Counted from the first letter of the stretch, positions 35,483-43,614 are shown. The stretch: DNA of 64,000 nucleotides from Planctomycetota bacterium (GCA_016208685.1 JACQXM010000014.1:1-64000), one strand, 5' to 3'. Numbers and translations are program-made. Notes: generated from the letters alone by a model not told the origin.

Positions 35483-37270
35483 TTGGCCACAGCCGCTCTC
35501 AAGCCCGGCCCCGGCGCTGCCAACACCCCTGCAACCGGTACGTGTAACGTCGCCCGGTACCTGCCGGCGATGGCCGCCGCCGTGCCCCACCAGCCGGCCG
35601 TGATCGTCACCCGGCGGCGCGATGCCACCGGCCGCGCGGAGTACGACTCGCTGACCTTCGCCGGGCTGGAGGCACGTTCCAATTCCTACGCCCGCGGGCT
35701 TGGCGAAGCCGGTCTGCAGCGGGGCATGCGTGTGCTGCTCATGGTGCGCCCGGGCTTCGAGTTCATCGGCCTGGTGTTCGCGCTGTTCAAGCTGGGGGCC
35801 GCCCCGGTGTTGATCGATCCGGGGATGGGGGTCGCACGGTTGCTGGACTGCATCCGCGGCGTGGACGTGCAGGCGTTCATCGGAATTCCGGCGGCCCAGG
35901 TGCTGCGTGTCCTTCGCCCCGCGGCATTCCGAGGCGTGCGGATCGTCATCACCGTCGGGCGGCGCTGGGGATGGGGCGGGAAAACACTCGAAGAACTGTG
36001 CGGTGGCGGCGCGCCGGGGCAAACCGGCCGCTCGAGTGCGTCGCCGGTGGCTTCGCAGGCCTTCCCCGTCGCCGAGACCCCGCCCCACGACACCGCCGCC
36101 ATCCTCTTTACCTCGGGGAGCACCGGACCGGCCAAAGGCGTGGTCTACGAGCACGGGATGTTCGACGCCCAGGTGCGCATGATCCAATCACACTATGACA
36201 TCCGACCGGGCGAAGTGGACCTCCCCGCCTTCCCGCTATTCGCTCTGTTCAGCACCGCGATGGGCATGACTTGCGTGATCCCCGAGATGGACCCCTCGCA
36301 TCCGGCGCGCGTGGACCCGGCGAAGATCGTCGCGGCAATCCGCGATCATCGGGTCACGAACACCTTCGGGTCGCCAGCGATCTGGAAGCGCGTGGCACCC
36401 TACTGTCTGGAGCGTGGGATTTCGCTGCCCACGCTGCGGCGCGTGCTGATTGCCGGCGCGGCCGTCCCCTGGCAGGTCATCGAACAACTGCGCGCCGTGC
36501 TGGCTCCCGGTGCGGACGTGCACACGCCGTACGGCGCCACGGAGGCGCTGCCCCTGTGTTCGATCAGCGGCGGCGAGCTCTTTGCCCCCGGCGGCGCGGC
36601 GCACGTGCCGGACGCGGGCCTGGACGGCAGTTGCTCGGCCGCGGCCCGCAAAGGCGCCGGCACCTGTGTAGGCAGGCCGCTTCCAGGCGTCGAAGTGCGC
36701 GTGATTCGAATCAGCGACGCGCCGATCACACAGTGGTCGGACGACCTTCTGGTTCCCGACGGCACCATCGGAGAGCTGGTCGCCGGCGGGCCCATCGTCA
36801 CGCGTCAGTACCACGGCCAGCCGGGGGCCACCGCCGCGGCCAAGATCGCCGACGGTGACACGATCTGGCACCGCATGGGCGACGTAGGCTATCGCGACGC
36901 CGCGGGCCGTTTGTGGTTTTGCGGCCGGAAAGCCCAGCGGCTCACGTCCACGGAAGGCACGTTGTTCGCCGATCAATGCGAGGCGGTATTCAACGAACAT
37001 CCCGAAGTCGCCCGTTCCGCGCTGGTAGGTGTGGGACCGCCCGGCGCGCAGCAACCGGTGATCATCATCGAGCCCAAGCCCGGTTGCTTCCCGCGTGGCG
37101 GGCGCCGCGCGCGATTCCGCGAGGAGATTCACACGCTGGCGCGGGCCAATCCCCTGACGGTCTCCATCACGCAAGTGCTCTTTCGCGGTTCGTTCCCGGT
37201 GGACGTCCGTCACAACGTCAAGATCAACCGCGAGGAACTGGCGCGCTGGGCCGCAAGGCGGGTTCGATGA
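35483..37270 (+). CDS. oleC: olefin beta-lactone synthetase OleC (AMP-dependent synthetase family)
   Basis: Translation begins at a TTG (35483) five bases after GAGGAGG; the next in-frame ATG would cut 29 residues from the conserved N-terminus. The 595-residue protein has the adenylation loop ILFTSGSTGPAKGVVYEHG (about 207-225), TPYGATEALPLCSIS and MGDVGYRDAAGRLWFCGRK. The long hydrophobic LPAFPLFALFSTAMGM segment and the overlapping OleD gene point to OleC, which closes beta-hydroxy acids to beta-lactones in head-to-head olefin synthesis, rather than a simple acyl-CoA ligase. oleA and oleB are not in the window. Confidence 0.85.
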   Translation: MATAALKPGPGAANTPATGTCNVARYLPAMAAAVPHQPAVIVTRRRDATGRAEYDSLTFAGLEARSNSYARGLGEAGLQRGMRVLLMVRPGFEFIGLVFALFKLGAAPVLIDPGMGVARLLDCIRGVDVQAFIGIPAAQVLRVLRPAAFRGVRIVITVGRRWGWGGKTLEELCGGGAPGQTGRSSASPVASQAFPVAETPPHDTAAILFTSGSTGPAKGVVYEHGMFDAQVRMIQSHYDIRPGEVDLPAFPLFALFSTAMGMTCVIPEMDPSHPARVDPAKIVAAIRDHRVTNTFGSPAIWKRVAPYCLERGISLPTLRRVLIAGAAVPWQVIEQLRAVLAPGADVHTPYGATEALPLCSISGGELFAPGGAAHVPDAGLDGSCSAAARKGAGTCVGRPLPGVEVRVIRISDAPITQWSDDLLVPDGTIGELVAGGPIVTRQYHGQPGATAAAKIADGDTIWHRMGDVGYRDAAGRLWFCGRKAQRLTSTEGTLFADQCEAVFNEHPEVARSALVGVGPPGAQQPVIIIEPKPGCFPRGGRRARFREEIHTLARANPLTVSITQVLFRGSFPVDVRHNVKINREELARWAARRVR

Positions 37271-38262
37271 AGGCCCTGGTCACCGGCGGCGGCGGGTTTC
37301 TCGGTACGCGCATCGTGCAGATGCTCGTCGCGCGCGGTGACACCGTGACGGTGTTGGGCCGCGGCCGGTACCCGCACCACGAACGCGCCGGCGTGCCGAG
37401 CCTCCAGACCGACATCAACGACGCGGCGGCCGTTCAGCGCGCCTGCCGGGACATGGACGTCGTTTTCCACGTCGCCGCCCTGGCCGGCATTTGGGGCAAG
37501 CCGCGGACGTTCTGGGACACCAACGTCAGCGGAACGCGGACGGTTATCGACGCCTGCCGCTCCTGCGGCGTGCCTAAGCTCGTATTCACCAGCTCGCCCA
37601 GCGTCGTCTTCGGCAACCGCGAACTATGCGGCGTCGACGAGTCCGAGCCCTACCCCGCGCGCTTCCTGGCTGACTACCCCCGGTCTAAGGCGGCGGCGGA
37701 ACAATTGGTCCTGGCAGCGAACGGGGATGGGCTTTCCACCGTCGCCCTTCGGCCACACCTGATCTTCGGACCGGGCGATCCGCACATCCTGCCGCGGATC
37801 GTCGCGCGGGCACGCGCCGGACAGCTCCTGCAGGTCGGGGACGGGACGAACCTGGTGGATATCACCTACGTCGATAACGCGGCGGAGGCACACCTGCGGG
37901 CTGCCGATGCGCTGAGCCCCGACTCCGCGTGCGCCGGGCGCGCCTATTTCATCAGCCAGGGCGAGCCGGTCCGGCTCTGGCAGTGGATCAACGGCGTGCT
38001 GGAAGGGCTGGGCGTCCCCTCGGTGACGCGGCACGTTTCTCCGCGCCTGGCCTATGGCGTGGGGGCGGCGATGGAGGTCTGGCATCGGCTGACACGATCA
38101 GCACGGGAGCCACGGATGACGCGATTCCTGGCCCTTCAACTGGCGCACTCACACTACTTCAACATCTCCGCCGCCCGCCGCGACCTGGGCTACGTGCCGC
38201 GGGTTTCCACCGCGGATGCGACCGATGCCACCGTTGAGTGGCTGCGAACGCAAGGTCCCTGA
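37267..38262 (+). CDS. oleD: 2-alkyl-3-oxoalkanoate reductase OleD (extended SDR)
   Basis: A 331-residue NAD(P)-dependent reductase of the 3-beta-HSD/extended SDR type. The nucleotide loop GGGGFLGTRIVQML is at the N-terminus, the active site is SSPSVVFG with YPRSKAAAEQLVL (Tyr-x3-Lys), and VDITYVDNAAEAHLRAAD follows. Its ATG overlaps the oleC stop as ATGA. OleD reduces the OleA product to the beta-hydroxy acid used by OleC. Gene order here is C then D. Epimerases of other pathways are the alternative, made unlikely by the partner gene. Confidence 0.85.
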   Translation: MKALVTGGGGFLGTRIVQMLVARGDTVTVLGRGRYPHHERAGVPSLQTDINDAAAVQRACRDMDVVFHVAALAGIWGKPRTFWDTNVSGTRTVIDACRSCGVPKLVFTSSPSVVFGNRELCGVDESEPYPARFLADYPRSKAAAEQLVLAANGDGLSTVALRPHLIFGPGDPHILPRIVARARAGQLLQVGDGTNLVDITYVDNAAEAHLRAADALSPDSACAGRAYFISQGEPVRLWQWINGVLEGLGVPSVTRHVSPRLAYGVGAAMEVWHRLTRSAREPRMTRFLALQLAHSHYFNISAARRDLGYVPRVSTADATDATVEWLRTQGP

Positions 38263-38491
38263 CCCGTGCGGACCGACGATGCGGGAAGCCCGCCGTGGTG
38301 TGCCTGCGGCCACCGTGCGAGGCGCGCCGAAACGGGAAGCTACCGGCGAAGCGGGGCTCGGGGGCGGGAATCGAACCGCGCCGCCCGTCCTTCGGCCGTG
38401 ATCCGCACGTCTGCCGCCGGCACGAGCGCGGGCTCGTTTACGACACGGGCTTTTGCGATCGACGGTTTTTCAGTCGGGGCGCGGCCGACGG

Positions 38492-39133
38492 TCAACCACC
38501 GCCGGCACCGAGTTTGAGCCGTCGTGCAATGCCGGCCACATGACGGCCCTGGAAGCGGGCGATGGTCAGTTCGTTTTCGCTCGGCTGACGCTTTCCATCC
38601 GAACCGGCCAGCGTCGAGGCGCCGTACGGCGTACCGCCGGTGATCTCGTTCATATTGGTCAGGCCCGGCTCAGAGTAGGGCACGCCGACGATGATCATGC
38701 CGTGGTGCAGCAGGGTCGTATGAAAGCTGGTGATGGTGGTTTCCTGTCCGCCGTGCTGGGTGCCGGTGCTGGTGAACACGCTGCCGATCTTGCCGATGAG
38801 GGCACCCTTGGCCCACAACCCGCCGGTTTGATCCAGGAAGTTGCGCATCTGGGCGCACATGTTTCCGAACCGCGTGGGCGTGCCGAAGATGATGGCGTCG
38901 GCCTCCGCGAGCTGCGACGGTTGGGCGACGGGCACGTGCGCGAACGCCGCCCGCGTCGCCTTGGCCCCGGTGCGTTCGAGCGCGTCCTCAGGGACGAGTT
39001 CCGGCACCTGCATGACGGACACCTGCGTATCGGGCACCTCGCGCGCTCCCGCTGCGATTGCCTCGGCGAGGGCATGCACGTGGCCGTACATGCTATAGAA
39101 AACGACTTGTATCCTCGTTTGGTCAGCGCGCAT
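38492..39133 (-). CDS. wrbA: NAD(P)H:quinone oxidoreductase, WrbA type
   Basis: A 213-residue flavodoxin-fold enzyme. FMN-binding segments: [52 protein letters not shown] and the WrbA insert [33 protein letters not shown]. The ATG at 39133 gives the usual length. It reduces quinones by two electrons and is often a stress protein. It is the last gene before the accessory RT region. Confidence 0.95.
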   Translation of the reverse strand: MRADQTRIQVVFYSMYGHVHALAEAIAAGAREVPDTQVSVMQVPELVPEDALERTGAKATRAAFAHVPVAQPSQLAEADAIIFGTPTRFGNMCAQMRNFLDQTGGLWAKGALIGKIGSVFTSTGTQHGGQETTITSFHTTLLHHGMIIVGVPYSEPGLTNMNEITGGTPYGASTLAGSDGKRQPSENELTIARFQGRHVAGIARRLKLGAGGG

Positions 39134-39200
39134 CGTGCGAGGACCATACCGCCCGGCCACCTACCTTGGCAAGCCGGCTTTCGCCCGCTTTTCGTTACGC

Positions 39201-39333
39201 GCTGCTCGTGCGAGATTCCTAGCGGCGCTGCTCGTGCGAGATTCCTATCTCGCACGCGCGAGGCGGGGATTCCCGCCCCTGGTCTCGGGAAAGGATTCCC
39301 GGAGGCTTGGGTGCGAGAGAGGATTCTCGCACC
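39201..39333. repeat. direct and inverted repeats between wrbA and the RT gene
   Basis: A 21-bp direct repeat starts at 39201 and again at 39227. The second copy runs into a perfect hairpin with 9-bp arms CGTGCGAGA (39233-39241) and TCTCGCACG (39248-39256). A second hairpin with GGTGCGAGA (39310-39318) and TCTCGCACC (39325-39333) follows. Both stems share the GTGCGAGA word. The whole spacer 39134-39481 has no gene. Confidence 0.7.
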
Positions 39334-39481
39334 AGCGATACCCAGACCCCGGCGCACCGGGACTCGCACCAGCGAATCCTCCGGCGGATCCGTGCGCAGC
39401 ACGAAGTTGAGCCACGCCGTTGGGCGATCGATCCGAGGGTTACGTCAATGCGCTTCCGAAACAGGCGCCTAGTCAGAACCA

Positions 39482-40549
39482 CTACGCTGCCGGAGAGTTG
39501 TCGCTTTTCAGGCGCCATCGGTCCCCGATTTCGCGTGGGCGGTTCCGCTTTCGCGAATTAACCCACCATTTCGCGGTAAGTGAAACGCCAACCGTCGACA
39601 GCCGGCTCCGAACAAGGCGGTCGCCTTGGCGAAGGAGGCGGGCCAGATGCCGCGCCGGACTGAATCGGAGTTGGCGAAAATAGTTGATCATTCCCACCAG
39701 TTCGGCACGTCGTGACGCGAGACCTTCAAGGGTCTCCGGACGCACGCTTCGGGCGCCGCATACGTACGATTCCGCAAGTCGCAGTCCCTTCGCGCGATGC
39801 TCTGGTACGGCGCCGACTCCACGCCGGTTGTTTACAAGCAGGTTGTGGACGCGCGGCCCGCCCCTGGTGTTTGAGTGTTGAACGCCCTTCTGCCTTCGCT
39901 TGTGCTCGCTGACACGCAGCCCGTGACCCTCGATCTCATCCTCAATGACTCGTGCAAGCGGCGTGACGGATTCGCGAGCGCCGACCGAAACGACCATGTC
40001 GTCGGCACTTCGCGTGTAGCTCCCCCCGCGTCGGCGCACGCAATGGTCAAGCCGGCGGTCGGAGTCGGCGAGGAACAGATTGAGCGCATCGCCGCTCACC
40101 GGGGCGCCGTGGGGGATGACGCCTCGATTGGTCATCAGTCTGCTCAACAGCAGTGCCGTGTCACTCCTAAAGCCCTCATCAATCAGCCTTCTCCGCAACG
40201 CCTCAGTCGGGATGGATGGGTAACAGTCCTTCACGTCACGCGTCACGATGTACTTTCGACCCACATGGTTCCCAGCGGCTGTAACGCAGGAACGCCCCCT
40301 GAGGCCGCCGTGGACGCACCTAGGGAAAGTCAGACTGCGTTGTAGGTACCGGTGGAGTCGGCGAAGGACTTTCTTGAAATCGTGGTTCGGTGGATCAATC
40401 TCGCGATGTCGCCCCTTAATGAGTTTGGGGCGTGGCGAATGGTATTGTGATTCCGTCCGCTCCGCGATTCGCCAAAGTCGACCCTCATCGACTTTGCACG
40501 CCTCAGCGATCATCGCGGGGGTTATGTCACTCGGCTTCACGCGCCCCAT
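39482..40549 (-). CDS. retron-like reverse transcriptase
   Basis: A 355-residue RNA-directed DNA polymerase. Palm motifs in order: AAGNHVGRKYIVTRDVKDCYPSI (motif A, Asp105), VIPHGAPVSGDALNLFL (motif B) and YTRSADDMVVS (motif C, Asp183-Asp184). The box GNH before motif A and VHNLLVN (234-240) sit where retron RTs carry NAxxH and VTGLVVN. The tyrosine of YADD is serine (181). No maturase X or HNH domain follows, so it is not an intact group II intron protein. The start at 40549 overlaps the XRE gene by 23 bp; a GTG at 40540 is an alternative. Probably co-transcribed with the two upstream genes. Confidence 0.85.
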   Translation of the reverse strand: MGRVKPSDITPAMIAEACKVDEGRLWRIAERTESQYHSPRPKLIKGRHREIDPPNHDFKKVLRRLHRYLQRSLTFPRCVHGGLRGRSCVTAAGNHVGRKYIVTRDVKDCYPSIPTEALRRRLIDEGFRSDTALLLSRLMTNRGVIPHGAPVSGDALNLFLADSDRRLDHCVRRRGGSYTRSADDMVVSVGARESVTPLARVIEDEIEGHGLRVSEHKRRQKGVQHSNTRGGPRVHNLLVNNRRGVGAVPEHRAKGLRLAESYVCGARSVRPETLEGLASRRAELVGMINYFRQLRFSPARHLARLLRQGDRLVRSRLSTVGVSLTAKWWVNSRKRNRPREIGDRWRLKSDNSPAA

Positions 40550-40862
40550 CCTTGAGCAGCCGGTCCCGAAGCGTCTCCTCCGCTTCGACCAGTTTCCGAA
40601 TGGCCTGCGTCAGCTTGTGGCCGTTCGGACTGGAATTCCGCAAGGTTCCATTTGTAGGTTGTGACAATAGAATGAGCACTTCCGGAGGTACGCCCAGCGC
40701 AAGGGCGATCCGGCGAAGGACGGTTAGCGACGGTTGTCGATCCCCGCCCTCCACCAAGCTCAGGAAAGCGACGCTTACGTCGGCCTTCCGCGCCAAGTCG
40801 TTGGCCTTGAGCCGCTTGGCCTGGCGCACTATTCGAATGGCTCTGCCAATGTCCAGAGGCAT
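40527..40862 (-). CDS. XRE-family helix-turn-helix regulator
   Basis: A 111-residue protein with a Cro/C1-type HTH at about residues 7-66: IGRAIRIVRQAKRLKANDLA, then RKADVSVAFLSLVEGGDRQP and LRRIALALGVPPEVLILL. The C-terminal 40 residues form an amphipathic helix (QAIRKLVEAEETLRDRLL) suited to dimerisation. Its 3' end overlaps the RT gene, so the two are translationally linked. It may repress the cassette through the palindrome at 41482-41505, or be part of the effector machinery as in some retron classes; neither is shown. Confidence 0.88.
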   Translation of the reverse strand: MPLDIGRAIRIVRQAKRLKANDLARKADVSVAFLSLVEGGDRQPSLTVLRRIALALGVPPEVLILLSQPTNGTLRNSSPNGHKLTQAIRKLVEAEETLRDRLLKDGAREAE

Positions 40863-40918
40863 AACGGCAGTTCCGTACTTTCAGTCTGTAGGGACATGCG
40901 TTCCGAACGCACGCCAAT

Positions 40919-41209
40919 TCAGGATGCAAGGAGTTCATCGATTTCCGTCCAGAGTAGATCGACCAAAAGGTCAACCTTCTCCGCGATCTCGGTGGCCTCG
41001 TCCGCGTCTGCGTTCCGCCCCTTTTGGGACAACTGCTCGATGAGCAGCGTCAACGCGATCGCGTCACCCATAGACCCCGCATTGCCGGATGCGCCGACGG
41101 AAAACGCCTGGAGCTGCTTTCGAAGGCAATTCGCCTTGCGTTCCGCGAGCTGCAGGAACCTCCGGGGCGTCCAGCGCAATTCGGGCCGTGGAAAACGACG
41201 GTGTTGCAT
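40919..41209 (-). CDS. small helical protein, first gene of the RT cassette
   Basis: A 96-residue protein, not recognised. The N-terminus is basic (RRFPRPELRWTPRRFLQLAERKANCLRKQL). The C-terminal half is acidic and helical (DEATEIAEKVDLLVDLLWTEIDELLAS), giving a strongly bipolar charge. AGGAGG lies four bases before the ATG at 41209. An out-of-frame ATG at 41213 directly abuts the same Shine-Dalgarno. It is separated from the XRE gene by 56 bp on the same strand and preceded by the structured leader. Confidence 0.7.
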   Translation of the reverse strand: MQHRRFPRPELRWTPRRFLQLAERKANCLRKQLQAFSVGASGNAGSMGDAIALTLLIEQLSQKGRNADADEATEIAEKVDLLVDLLWTEIDELLAS

Positions 41210-41212
41210 TCA

Positions 41213-41388
41213 TCCTCCTTTCGGTTTGTGGGAAGCCGTCTCTTCCCATGCGGGTCGTATTGGACGGGGAACATCCCCGGTCCCTCGACTGGTAGCCCCA
41301 AGGGGGGCTACGTGGCGCGAGGGCAAGTCGCCTCGTCGCGCCCGACGCCCATCGGCACGCATGCGCACCGGTGAAGGGAGTAGGAGGA
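41213..41388 (-). ncRNA. structured leader RNA of the RT cassette (candidate msr-msd-like)
   Basis: In 5' to 3' order on the minus strand four hairpins follow closely: 41342-41314 (GGCG plus CGAGG stem), 41311-41292 (GTAGCCCC/GGGGCTAC, 4-nt loop), 41283-41262 (GGAC-GGGG stem with one bulge) and 41248-41229 (TGGGAAG/CTTCCCA). A 7-nt TCCTCCT (41388-41382) is perfectly complementary to the Shine-Dalgarno AGGAGGA (41219-41213) and would enclose all four. Pairing would hide the first start codon. The layout recalls a1/a2-enclosed retron RNAs, but no branching-G context was identified. It could equally be an attenuating leader. Confidence 0.5.
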
Positions 41389-41450
41389 ACAACCTCGGCC
41401 CGATTCAGATTTTCAAAGAGCGCGGGCGAGAATTCGACTCACCCAAGGGA

Positions 41451-41479
41451 AGAATGCGCCATCGGGCGCGCGTTGTCAA
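41451..41479 (-). promoter_or_regulatory. candidate promoter of the RT cassette
   Basis: Minus strand: a perfect TTGACA (41479-41474), a 17-nt spacer and a weak CATTCT (41456-41451). Transcription from about 41445 would make a 235-nt untranslated leader containing the four hairpins. The palindrome 41482-41505 abuts the -35 box. Confidence 0.5.
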
Positions 41480-41481
41480 GG

Positions 41482-41505
41482 CTGCAGAAAAAAAATTTTC
41501 TGCAG
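41482..41505. promoter_or_regulatory. AT-rich palindrome, candidate operator or bidirectional terminator
   Basis: The 10-bp arms CTGCAGAAAA and TTTTCTGCAG flank four A residues. It is the only long A/T run in the area and sits just upstream of the TTGACA box. An XRE-type repressor site is plausible because the cassette encodes one. A bidirectional terminator is the other reading. Confidence 0.45.
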
Positions 41506-41809
41506 GCTCAGGATCGAGCGTCCCGGGGGAATGGCGGGTGGCTGAGGAACGGAGCTGGGAGGGGAGGCGACAAGGAAAAAACCAGCCACGGAGGTCCGTT
41601 CGCATCCGGCCGTAATCAACCGGACTTGGCGCGTTTCGGCGCGGACGGCGATGAGTGGCGCGCCCGCACTGCGGATGAACGCGAGGCGATCCTGCGCCGC
41701 TCCGCATCGTCTTGCCCGCTCCCTCACGGTCGCGGCTCTGTTTCCACATTCATCATTCAGCATGCGGAGCGGATTCGCTTCCTCACCGCTGAATGCCCGG
41801 GCCACCCGT
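41506..41809. other. spacer between RT cassette and pntB with a dispersed repeat
   Basis: No gene is supported. At 41712-41741 lies a copy of the GCTCCCTCACGGTCGCGG repeat that also occurs, interrupted, at 52894-53059 and inverted at 54694-54720. Translated, it gives the LPHGRGS string that clutters reading frames in this genome. Confidence 0.55.
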
Positions 41810-43213
41810 CTAGTGCCCTGCGCCGGAGAGGTTCTTCACCATCTCTCCCACGAACGCCTTGGCGTCGCCGAAGAGCATGAGGGTGTTGGGCATGTAGTAC
41901 AGCTCGTTGTCGATGCCTGCGAAGCCGGGGTTCATGCTGCGCTTGATGACCATCACCGTGCGCGCCTTGTCCACGTCGATGATGGGCATGCCATAAATGG
42001 GACTGGTCTTGTCGTGCCGGGCCGCGGGGTTCGTGACGTCGTTGGCGCCAATGACCAGCGCCACGTCCGTCTGCGGCAGCTCGGAATTCGCGTCCTCCAT
42101 CTCCTGAAGGCGCTCATACGGAATGTCTGCCTCGGCGAGCAGCACGTTCATGTGCCCCGGCATGCGCCCGGCCACGGGGTGAATGGCAAAGGTGACGTTG
42201 ATGCCGCGTTTGGAAAGCAGGTCGTACAGCTCGCGGACCTTGTGCTGCGCCTGGGCGACCGCCATGCCGTAGCCGGGGACGATCACCACGCGCGTGGCCT
42301 GTTCCAGCATCTGCGCCGCGCCTTCCGCGTTTTCGGACTTGTATTGCTTCTGTTCTCCGGCGGCCGCCTTCTTGGCCACCTGTCCGAAGGCCCCGAAGAG
42401 CACGTTGGCGAACGAGCGGTTCATCGCCCGGCACATGATGATGGAGAGGATCAGGCCGGAAGAGCCGTCCAGCGCCCCGGCGGTGATGAGCAGTTTGTTG
42501 TCCAGCACGAACCCCATGGCCACGGCCGACAGCCCGGCGTAGGAGTTCAGAATGGCGATGACCGTGGGCATGTCCGCCCCGCCGATGGGCATGACCAGCA
42601 TCCAGCCGAAATTCAGCGAGAGCACGATGATGAGCACGAAAAGCACCGCCGACGTCGTGGTGCCGGGCGAGAGGATGACCAGGACGCCGAAGAGGACGGC
42701 CAGGGCGAAGGCGCCGAGATTGACGTAGTTCTGCCCCTTGTAGACCCAGGGCCGCTGCGGAATCCACTTGACCTCCTGAAGCTTGCCCGCGGCGATCAGG
42801 CTGCCGGTGAACGTGAGGTATCCGAGGATGATCTCCAGGATGATCGCCGTCATGCGGAAGGCGGTGAGCGCCTCGGTTTCGTGGTTGAGCCAGTAGAAGT
42901 ACTTGGCGGTGCCCACCAGTCCGGCGGCCAGTCCGCCGAACGCATGGGAAAGCGCAGTCCGCTGCGGGACGGCGGTCAGAGGCACGAGGGAGAGCCAGAT
43001 GCCCGGGGCCACGGCGATCAGAATCGGGATGAGCACCCACCAGTGCCGCGTGACGTTGGCTCCCGACCAAGTCGCAAGCACCGCGATGGTCATGGCCGCC
43101 ACGCCGGAGAACACGCCGCGGCGGGCGGTCTTGGGAGTGTTCATCCAGTGCAGCGAGAGGACGAACAGCGCGGTGGCCGCGAGGTAGGCGAGTTGCACGA
43201 GTACGGCGTTCAT
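41810..43213 (-). CDS. pntB: NAD(P) transhydrogenase subunit beta
   Basis: A 467-residue integral membrane subunit of the proton-translocating transhydrogenase. About nine membrane helices occupy residues 1-270. The NADP(H)-binding domain III is at the C-terminus: VVIVPGYGMAVAQAQHKV, FAIHPVAGRMPGHMNVLLAEA, VIGANDVTNPAA and NPGFAGIDNELY. It couples hydride transfer between NADH and NADP+ to proton entry. Its ATG overlaps the pntA2 stop as ATGA. Confidence 0.97.
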   Translation of the reverse strand: MNAVLVQLAYLAATALFVLSLHWMNTPKTARRGVFSGVAAMTIAVLATWSGANVTRHWWVLIPILIAVAPGIWLSLVPLTAVPQRTALSHAFGGLAAGLVGTAKYFYWLNHETEALTAFRMTAIILEIILGYLTFTGSLIAAGKLQEVKWIPQRPWVYKGQNYVNLGAFALAVLFGVLVILSPGTTTSAVLFVLIIVLSLNFGWMLVMPIGGADMPTVIAILNSYAGLSAVAMGFVLDNKLLITAGALDGSSGLILSIIMCRAMNRSFANVLFGAFGQVAKKAAAGEQKQYKSENAEGAAQMLEQATRVVIVPGYGMAVAQAQHKVRELYDLLSKRGINVTFAIHPVAGRMPGHMNVLLAEADIPYERLQEMEDANSELPQTDVALVIGANDVTNPAARHDKTSPIYGMPIIDVDKARTVMVIKRSMNPGFAGIDNELYYMPNTLMLFGDAKAFVGEMVKNLSGAGH

Positions 43214-43581
43214 GGCTTACCCCCCTCGCGCGTCTTGAACATCTTCAGCATGCGGTCCGTGATCAGGAATCCGCTGATGATGTTGGTCATGGAGCAAAAG
43301 AGGGCCACGGCGCCGAGGACGCGGATGCCGGTGGGATAGTGCTCTCCGCCGGCAACGATAATCGAACCGACTACGGCGATGGCCGAGATGGCGTTGGTAA
43401 TCGACATCAACGGCGTGTGCAGCAGGCGGGAAACGCGGAGGATCACGCCCACCCCGATGAAGGTGGCGAGCATGAACACGAAGAGCATGGACATCAGGTC
43501 CAGCGACGCCCCGGCGCCGGATGCGGCCGCGGGGTCGGCACCCGCCACCGCGGCACCAACGGCGAGGAAGGCTTGAACCAT
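43210..43581 (-). CDS. pntA2: NAD(P) transhydrogenase subunit alpha part 2
   Basis: A 123-residue membrane subunit with an N-terminal Ala/Gly-rich segment and three helices: MLFVFMLATFIGVGVIL, SAIAVVGSIIVAGG and LGAVALFCSMTNIISGFLI. LLHTPLMSITNAISAI is the diagnostic family motif. In many bacteria this part is fused to PntA; here it is separate, the three-subunit arrangement seen in Rhodospirillum. It overlaps pntB by 4 bp. Confidence 0.93.
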   Translation of the reverse strand: MVQAFLAVGAAVAGADPAAASGAGASLDLMSMLFVFMLATFIGVGVILRVSRLLHTPLMSITNAISAIAVVGSIIVAGGEHYPTGIRVLGAVALFCSMTNIISGFLITDRMLKMFKTREGGKP

Positions 43582-43614
43582 GGTTGGACTCCGTGTCTGC
43601 TGAAATACCGACCG

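Noticed and set aside
38361-38386. Stretch resembling the T-arm of a minus-strand tRNA (GGTTCGATTCCCGCC)
   Set aside because: The five stem pairs do not form around the TTCGATT loop, and no matching acceptor, D-arm or anticodon arm lies upstream. It is a chance GC-rich hairpin.
39201-39333. Possible CRISPR array from short direct repeats
   Set aside because: Only two direct copies 26 bp apart with no spacer-like unique sequence between them; no cas genes in the window.
39134-41809. Prophage remnant around the RT genes
   Set aside because: No integrase, capsid, terminase or attachment-site duplication is visible; the region contains only the RT cassette and repeats.
41371-41880. 169-codon plus-strand frame across the RT-pntB spacer
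   Set aside because: It includes the LPHGRGS dispersed repeat and runs into the 3' end of pntB on the other strand, so it is not a gene.
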